A stretch of 64,000 bases of DNA. It comes from Diadema setosum (taxonomy: Eukaryota > Echinodermata > Echinoidea > Diadematoida > Diadematidae). The stretch lies in contig CM067067.1 in the NCBI GenBank assembly GCA_033980235.1, positions 2,383,001 through 2,447,000 of the forward strand, written 5' to 3'. Shown piece after piece: positions 56,405-64,000 of this stretch. The notes beneath the pieces were generated by a model. That model ran no database searches. It was not told the origin of the DNA and saw only the letters and a list, made by a program, of their open reading frames with translations. Position 1 is the first letter of the stretch; every line of letters begins with the position of its first letter. The translations under genes were made by a program, and so were the position numbers.

Positions 56405-59400
56405 CTGTGATAAACGTTAAGAAAAACAAGAATAATCACACAAATGAAGTTAAATGAAGTAGGCCTTGTACACGACACACATAGAATGACGACAGCATAA
56501 TGAATCCAGCCCGCAATTATGGTTTCCCACTCGATCTTCATGTCGCCATAAACACGACAGTGACTATCATAACATTATGCACGCCACTCACGATACTCGC
56601 ATTCTTTTGCAACTAGGTTTGTACATGTATTCGAATGCAGGTGTTGGTTCCACACACAGACAAATTGCAGAGCTGAAGTCATGATCATTATGCTGACACC
56701 GAGTGGGGAGAAATGCAAAGTAACGAGAACAAAGATATTCCCCATCGATTAACAGAAAAAAAAAAGGAATAAGGACTAATGAAGGTTGGCGTTGTGTGTG
56801 TATGAAAACAAATCACAGCAAGTTCATTTTCATACAACACAATGATTATTGGTCCGCACATTGTGGGGCAAGCGTAACAGCCACGTGTTACTGAACATTA
56901 ATGTTTTCCCATCTTCGAAATGGGTAAAACCTGTACGTCCCAAGTTTTGCAATTCAACTGTTCCACTAAACCTGAATTTTTCAGTCAGCATAGTCCCCTT
57001 TACTGTTATCGTCGCAAAACCATTACACTGTACACATCTCTTTAATGAATACACTTTCACATTCTGCATGCAGCGATAATTCCTCATGCACAGTACCACC
57101 CAGATGAAACGGAAGTCCTAATGAAGTTACGATACTACATGTTGATCAATAATATTATACTTTTGCTATTTGCGAGAAAGAATAATTATTGTTCGACATA
57201 TAGGCCCATGTGCGCTATTTGTGGTTTTAAATGTACATTTTGAAAAAATCACTGCATGTGCGTGATTGGAATGAAAAAAAAAAACAACAACAACGTGCTG
57301 TTCAGTACATTGTAATAGCAAGACGTATAGATGATAATTATTGACATTATGACTTTAAAAATAGTGGCACTTTTGAGCAGAACATCTCATATTGAACTTG
57401 AAATTTGTTTTTGATCAGTGGTTTGCCTTGACGATATCACAACGAATGGAAGTACATGGCAAGTATTCAAATGTTGATATTACACTGTAGTTCAGAGATT
57501 GGCAAAGAATAAAAAAGAGCTCATCGCTACCACCAGTGAGCTAGGGAAGAAGAAACAACTCTCTCCTTTGTACCCATCATGCTCCTTGCCGCGGAGAATT
57601 CATGCGATCTATCACAGGTAGTAATGACTGCTTTGACAAAAAGACAACATTTCTGTTTATATACAGTGTATACATCATTCTTTAATTACAACAAATCTAC
57701 AAATTATAGCGAGTAACAGTTCGCTGTCCCTTTCAATATTTTCGGCAGCAATGATATTTTGCGTAGAAACGGATCACAGGACAACTATCATTCAAAAATT
57801 GTACTTCTTTGTAACTTTACCTGTAGAATACATGTACCTAGGCCTACTGTCAAGCACACGGAAGCATGCAATAGCAATTTTAATCGGAAGGATATTCAAA
57901 TGCCTAAACCTGGCGAACAAAAATCATGCTTAAATGTGTGCAAGATTGTTAAGTTTTTATGAGGTTACACGTAATATAATACTTCCCCAAAGTCTTGATG
58001 AGGTAGAAGAAGATTTGAAGAAAAAGTGAAAAGCAAACAGACATTTACATGGATCGGTAAGACAAATCGCAAATGTATTTAACAGACATTGCCTGAATAA
58101 TTCCATATTCTTATCTGAGTTTGATTTTCTCTTGAACTCTTTCTTTCTTCGTTCCTATGTCCCTCAATGGACTGACCCTCTCCCTCGGCGATAATTCCAT
58201 ACCTGAAGATTATATTCATGCGCGGCACCATCAAACCCATCCCGGGGGAGGGCGGAGGGGGAGGGGTGAACACTTCCTTTCTATGTCCTTTCATCATCAC
58301 AACCTGCTTAAAATGTGCTCGTCTTAGATAAAGGCAAAAATATCCAGATTTGCTGTTTACGTTACACATATAACTTAAGCCTCTGGGGTCAATTCCACAA
58401 CGGACGTTCTATGTACAAGGTCAGGGGTCTACTTCCCTCTGGATTCTTCGAACTGGACATCCACGTGTGGATCGTATAACCTGCTATTTGCATCAGCACA
58501 ATGCATCGAACTGCCAGAAGGAAGTAACGGGATTTGGACGTAGGCGTGAAGATGTATTATCCATATAACTTTTATCATCTGAAATGAGCGGGAGAAATCC
58601 TGCATAAAACATTCGAAGTGGGTTAGCGCTGATGAGATATACAATGCCACAGATTTGCAACAGACGCGCCAAAGGCTGATAATGTTTGGCCTTCAGTCTC
58701 CATGTAAGCGGACCGTAGGTGGCTGATGCTTTCTTTTTTATGGTCAGGCTGACCCTACATTGTCTACTGCTGGACTATGAATTGACATAACAATGTAGGG
58801 CCAAGCAGAAGTGAGGAATGAGCGTGTTCCCTAGGATGAAATATGGGAAAGAGGATGTACATACATTGTAATATCTAGTACGATATAATATACACAATAA
58901 CTTATTGTATTAATGTACATATTGTATCCGGTCTTCAAACATCCAGGCATCAAGGATAGGGAGACTGAAAGAGAAATCAGGGATATAGGCCTACCTGTGT
59001 ATAATAGTGTAGTCTACTGTGACATGGATCACAGTAGGTTAAAATGTAATGATTCCCCATTCGGAGATGCTTTTACATTCTTGGTTTTGGAAAAAAAAAA
59101 GTTATGATTTCAGAGAACCTCCGGCAATGTCAGGGATGAATATTTTGTACTCCTGTGTCTAGTGTGCATGCAGAATAAAATGAAACTACCTTGATTTAGA
59201 CCGAAATGCATCATTGTTCATAATGTTTAAATGCTAAAAACGAGAGAGAGAATGATAAAAAAAAATCTTAATGTCAGCCCAAGTTTAGACAGAAAAAAAG
59301 GTCAGGAAAGTTCTCTCCCCCCCCCCCCCCCGGCCCTGTGATGTCGTTTATACACTACATTTGAATTGAAGTACCGAAGGTTCCAAAAGCCAGAATACGT

Positions 59401-59747
59401 ATTTCTTTGTGCATATTCATCGAAATCAGTATTATCCTCATTACAGCACTATCCTTTTAATGATTTTACAGTGTCCTGGAAGAACTGAAATAATAATACA
59501 GAAGAGCAGTGTAGCGAGATCCCGGGATACCAAGGGGGATCAAGCAAGGAGGATTTTTGTAGTACCTCCTTGGTTCAAGAGATGAAGTTCTATAAAATGG
59601 CTGTAATTACATGTACATACTCACACAACAATTGTAAGATTTCTATGGATGGACAAAAGAATTCCACAGGTGCATTATCTTGTGTCTTTGATGATTGAGG
59701 TTCATTGCCTCCGTCTTTCTGAGCAATTTGAAGTTTAATCTTGGACG

Positions 59748-60140
59748 TTAAAGGGATCGTATAGCTTTGGTTGAGACCTAATTTCAGGTTTCTAACACTT
59801 TTGGTGAGATAATGAGAAACCTAGAGCTTATGAGATATGAAAGAGCACGTAATTCCACGAGGAATTCAACATTTATTTGATGAAAATTGGTTTTGAAATG
59901 GCTGAGATATCCAAACCAGAGCGATTCCAATAAAGTGTGGGACCCATCTTTCATTACGATCGCTTTGTTTTACTTTGTTTTTGGATGTTTCAGTCATTCC
60001 AAACCCGATTTTCAACAAATAAACTTTGAATTCCTCTTAAAATGGTATGCTATGTACTATTTCATAAGTGTTTTCTTGATATTTCGGAAAAAGTTAAAAG
60101 CCCAATCCTCATCTCTACCAAAACTGTACCATCCCTTTAT
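59748..60140. mobile_element. TTAAAGGGATCGTATAG MITE, copy D
   Basis: TTAAAGGGATCGTATAGCTT at the left and AACTGTACCATCCCTTTA at the right, about 390 bp. Confidence 0.68.
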
Positions 60141-60740
60141 TAATATTGTCTATGGATTTTGTCTGTTAGTATAATAGATTTTTTTTTTAAATCTATTTGA
60201 GTATAAAATGAAGTGAAAATTCACTCGATGATAAAACATATGACACAGAAGTAAATCCCGCCCAGTAAAATGTGCAAAAGCGTATGTCTAAGATGTATTT
60301 TATGAAAGAGTGTCACTGTGAAACTGAACCTTCCCTGAAAAACCGATATTCATTTTTCTTATCACTTCTAACAAATGAAACTGATATGGTATAATCTTCA
60401 AGCATAGTTCTTCATCTATTCATATGTCAGAGTAGTGTATGTAAAGACATGAGAACTCGAGTAATTTTTGTTTGTATTTCATCAATCTTTGCACAATTTT
60501 TATTCGCGCATCCCCATGTCTACCAATCGGCATCCTGATCATATGCACCGCTCATCTTTTATGAAAAGGAACAAAATACAAATGCCATTACCATTATGCA
60601 GAAATAAGAAATTATCTTCCATGGTGAGAAGCTGGTCATTATGAAATGACACGTGTCGTCCTATCTGTGGGGCAGCTCCAGTTCAGCACATGCTACAAAG
60701 ACATTTTAGTGTCGGCGTCGAACACGGGACTGATGTGACT

Positions 60741-61114
60741 CACCATTGGGAGCAGTGATTTCAAGAATGTTCGAGATATCACATTTGATTCGTATGTTTA
60801 GGTCAGTTGTATCATAAAAATCCTACCATGTAAAAATTTCGCAATAAAGCCTAAAATACAGAGCTCTGTATACGGAGATATCACTATTTTCCCCCAATAA
60901 ACCATAACTGTAGACGGTTTAGTCTGAAACGATTTTTATTATAACTATACACATTTTGTATATTTAACAATACATGTACTTCACATTAGTTATACTGATT
61001 CACATTTTTACATAGGTTGTTTCTATCCCTAACTAACATTTTACAACTCTTTTGAAGCACTAAATCTGGGTTTTTATTTCATCTACAAAATAAAATGGTA
61101 AACAATGCCTTTAA
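60741..61114. mobile_element. TTAAAGGTCCAGTTTACC MITE, copy 2 (left end truncated)
   Basis: Shares CATTGGGAGCAGTGATTTCA and GGTTTAGTCTGAAACGATTT with copy 1. The right end is GGTAAACAATGCCTTTAA; the left terminus is lost. Confidence 0.55.
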
Positions 61115-62118
61115 CTGAACCTCGTTTTACACACTGAGGAAGGTACATTTTGTACATGTATCATGTACAGTATGCATGTCGTATGGTCAAAGGAATGTAC
61201 GTGAGTCATCTGATATGGGGTCCCATGAGGACCACAATGACCAGTCATGGTCACACGAGTGTGACATATAGCTAATTGCGTTGTTTGTAAATGCGATTAT
61301 TTTGCGCTGAAAAATTTTCGGTTTCACAGAAATAAACACACACACAAAGACAAGCACGCACATACACAATACAACATACACACAACATAACACACACACA
61401 GCTTCTGTTCATACATGTACTTATACTAGGGATACTCGTGATCATGAAAATCGAATATTTTGTAGAAGATAAGCTGCATTATTAAATCAGGAATTTGTGG
61501 TTTGTGTGTGTGTGTGTGGTCGGGAAAATGACTTACAGATAATGTTGTATGTTAGGCAAATGTTATGTATATATCTGCAATGTAGAAATATAGTCATTCC
61601 TAAGTGCAAAAGGACACTTTACGTCATACTGTGTATTAGTTTACTGACATCCAAGTAATCTGAACGATCTAATTAATTTTCTAATATTTCACTCTCTGTT
61701 TATCTTCACAAAATGTGACGCTGCTCGTCCTATACTTTGTCTACAAACTGCAAGTATGGACACACGATTTTATCCTGGTATCGAATGTATTGTCGTGTTG
61801 GCCCTACACAGTCATGAACAGTGATGAACTTCAGAATATATCGCATACAGCATATTGCATAGTTACAGTGTATTCATATTATGAAGACCGTCGTCATAAG
61901 TCTTCATATAAACCCTGAACAATGTTTGAATCACTCCGACAATCGCCCTGTAAGATCCTTGAAAACGTTTATCTCCACGTGTACGGCTAGGATCGGCTCG
62001 CCAGATATCATTTTGTACATGTACTGTACAATGTACCAACTTCGGATCATCGTCAAAGTTGACGAACTGTACAGGAGTCAAGTACGGTCTTGTCAGTTGT
62101 CTGTATAACTATGAGGCT

Positions 62119-62179
62119 AAGGGGGTGTTGCAAGAAAGTTGCAATTAATTGCAACTCGACTTCCTTTCAACACCCCCTA
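62119..62179. repeat. 61-bp near-perfect palindrome
   Basis: AAGGGGGTGTTGCAAGAAAG on the left and its near complement ending CCTTTCAACACCCCCTAA, with a GCAATTAATTGC centre. Likely a minimal foldback MITE. Confidence 0.6.
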
Positions 62180-63032
62180 AGTAATACAAATGTTGCAAAT
62201 AAAATAAACCACTGTAATTTAAATAAATAAAATTATGAACACGAACTTTCATATCCTTGGCATTACCACGATAATCTGTATCATCGTTACTATTAGTATT
62301 CTTGTTCTATAGATGATACTTGCATGCTCTTTCTATCATAATTTTATCAATTTTATCAATACAAGCATTATCTTCAAATCTACAGTGTACTCTTATTATC
62401 GTTATCATAATTACAATCTGCAGGACTATCACTCAATAAGATGTTTATTTCGTGTCGTGTGATTGCATATTATTTTAATCGTTATTTCTCATATTGATGC
62501 CTCTCACTTAACTTTTATTTCATCTGCGTTTTTCGTTATTTGTATCTTGCGATTTTTTTTTTCAGAATCTTGATCAATAGTATTAGTAATGACAACAGCA
62601 TATTACATACTGTATGCACAAGTAGAGTATTACTGTAGGTCTACCTGCTACATATCTTTATATTGATCATTATGCCACTATACTGTAGTCAAATGTTGTA
62701 AACTTATCCGAAAGACGAAAGTCACAAGTTTCATACAAGATTCTGTATGCACATCGTTATTAAACATTAATGGTAACAATATATGTATACACTATATCTT
62801 TGTAATGTTATTCGATATAAGCATTTACATTTGATACGGAAAAACAAATGGTTTTACAGCTGCATTTAATAGGGTCAATAATTTTGTATTAAGTAATTAT
62901 CATTACTATGCTTATGCTAAGGAAATCTGACTGTAAATTAAGGACAATTTTACCATGATTTTCGTCCTTGCAAAGATATCACTTGGTAGCATTATAACGA
63001 TGAAAATTTTATCGTATATCATGTTTGCTTGA

Positions 63033-63035
<3 letters not shown>

Positions 63036-63116
<81 letters not shown>
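63036..63116. repeat. (TA)n(TG)n compound microsatellite
   Basis: About 23 TA units, then about 17 TG units. Confidence 0.95.
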
Positions 63117-63120
<4 letters not shown>

Positions 63121-63402
63121 GTCGATTGAGTAGAGGGTATAATGTAACTTATTATCACAGAAAAAGAGAAAATTAAATAGATTTCTTTTGTTTATTCAAT
63201 AGGTCTACCTCAAACGCAATGCATCGGGTACTCTCGTCCAATTCAAACAAAATGATATTAAACATTCAAGTATAATAATGAAATAACAAAAAATGAATGA
63301 GTAAAATGGTTACCTTTGAAAAGATTAATTTTACCAACAAATGAATGCTCATAAGAATAATGATGATTAATACCACTACTATGAAAATATAAACGATTAA
63401 AA

Positions 63403-63410
63403 TAATAATG

Positions 63411-63441
<31 letters not shown>

Positions 63442-63479
63442 TAATAATAATAATAATAATAAAGGTAACAATAATAATA
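63403..63479. repeat. AAT microsatellite
   Basis: Interrupted run of AAT/GAT triplets that opens frames on the minus strand. Confidence 0.9.
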
Positions 63480-64000
63480 ACATGATGAATGTAGACACTG
63501 TAAATACAATTTCCTTGCGTAGTGTACTTTTTATCTTTCATGTCAAGTTTGCTATCACAAGAATCATTGGCATGCTTTGAAAGACAGTAAAAAAAAAAAA
63601 TCATAATTGATAAACGATCACATTAATGTCCAAAAGTTGTTTTTCTCGCCTGAATCGTACTCATGTAGGATTTTTACTGGGATGCCTTTCGAGCTTCAGC
63701 TCGAGAATGTGATGGTCACTTGTAAATGACCTTTAATTCGTCCCCAAAAAAAAAAAAAAAAAAAGAAGATATTTTAAAGGAAGTACAATTATTGACGAAC
63801 ACCGTGTGTTTCCTAGTCGCTATATTATCCTTTAGAGATGTATGCTTCGGACGCAAATGTGTGATTTCTGTTTCTCATAAAACACACAAGCTAGACAACG
63901 TGGGATCTAGTACAGAACATAGATCAATACAGCTAGGCAGCGATGGCTTCTATAGCTCGCTGAGCTGATATACGTGTACGCATGATCATGGCCACGCCTT

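Larger units (their letters stand above)
56405..64000. other. Upstream region of the bZIP gene, no supported exon
   Basis: No convincing coding exon on either strand. It may hold 5' UTR, introns and the promoter of the bZIP gene. Contents include a TTAAAGGGATCG MITE (59748), a second MITE (60741-61114), a short near-perfect palindrome (62119-62179), and TA/TG and AAT microsatellites at the right end. Confidence 0.5.

Noticed and set aside
58079..58369. Possible upstream exon of the bZIP gene
   Set aside because: No transcription-factor-like composition and no phase-1 donor matching the 56404 acceptor could be shown.
63258..63604. Minus-strand Tyr/Ile-rich frames
   Set aside because: Translation of an AAT microsatellite.

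Overview
This is a eukaryotic (metazoan) genomic window: about two thirds AT, spliced genes with GT-AG introns, many small foldback DNA elements, long G/C and A/T homopolymers and microsatellites. The protein families and the repeat style (TTAA-flanked MITEs, frequent ACATGTA motifs, TGACCTTTGACC-rich tandem repeats) suggest a marine invertebrate deuterostome, most likely an echinoderm such as a sea urchin. That assignment is inference; no species-diagnostic marker is present.

Three protein-coding genes are supported. (1) The minus-strand 5' two thirds of LZTFL1 (BBSome/ciliary trafficking regulator): six coding exons from about 9150 down to the left edge, cut by the window. (2) A complete plus-strand EIF4B (translation initiation factor 4B): 14 coding exons from 11194 to 30800 whose phases all agree, giving a 754-residue protein. 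LZTFL1 and EIF4B are head to head, with about 2 kb between start codons. (3) The minus-strand 3' part of a bZIP transcription factor gene: four phase-compatible exons at 56404-45300, with a glutamine-rich N-terminal half and a PAR/CES-2-like bZIP domain at the C-terminus. Its 5' end is not resolved.

Most of the rest is mobile DNA. Introns and intergenic DNA hold at least seven MITE families with TTAA at their ends. Many are nested in, or share a TTAA with, another element. The best case is in EIF4B intron 3 (16450-18637), where three different elements sit in series at the TTAA centre of a palindromic host element. Other mobile DNA includes a Tc1/mariner remnant with a transposase C-terminus and a second element inserted in its TIR (53282-54410), Tigger/pogo-like elements, an inverted pair of PIF/Harbinger-like elements bracketing a roughly 164-bp satellite with a four-monomer higher-order repeat (46000-51839), and a decayed THAP-domain element with 40-bp inverted repeats (131-1010).

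The 30801-45299 and 56405-64000 stretches show no supportable coding exons apart from possible UTR; they hold repeats, foldbacks and microsatellites. Exon boundaries were derived by eye from splice consensus, reading phase and recalled family conservation, and have not been tested against transcripts.
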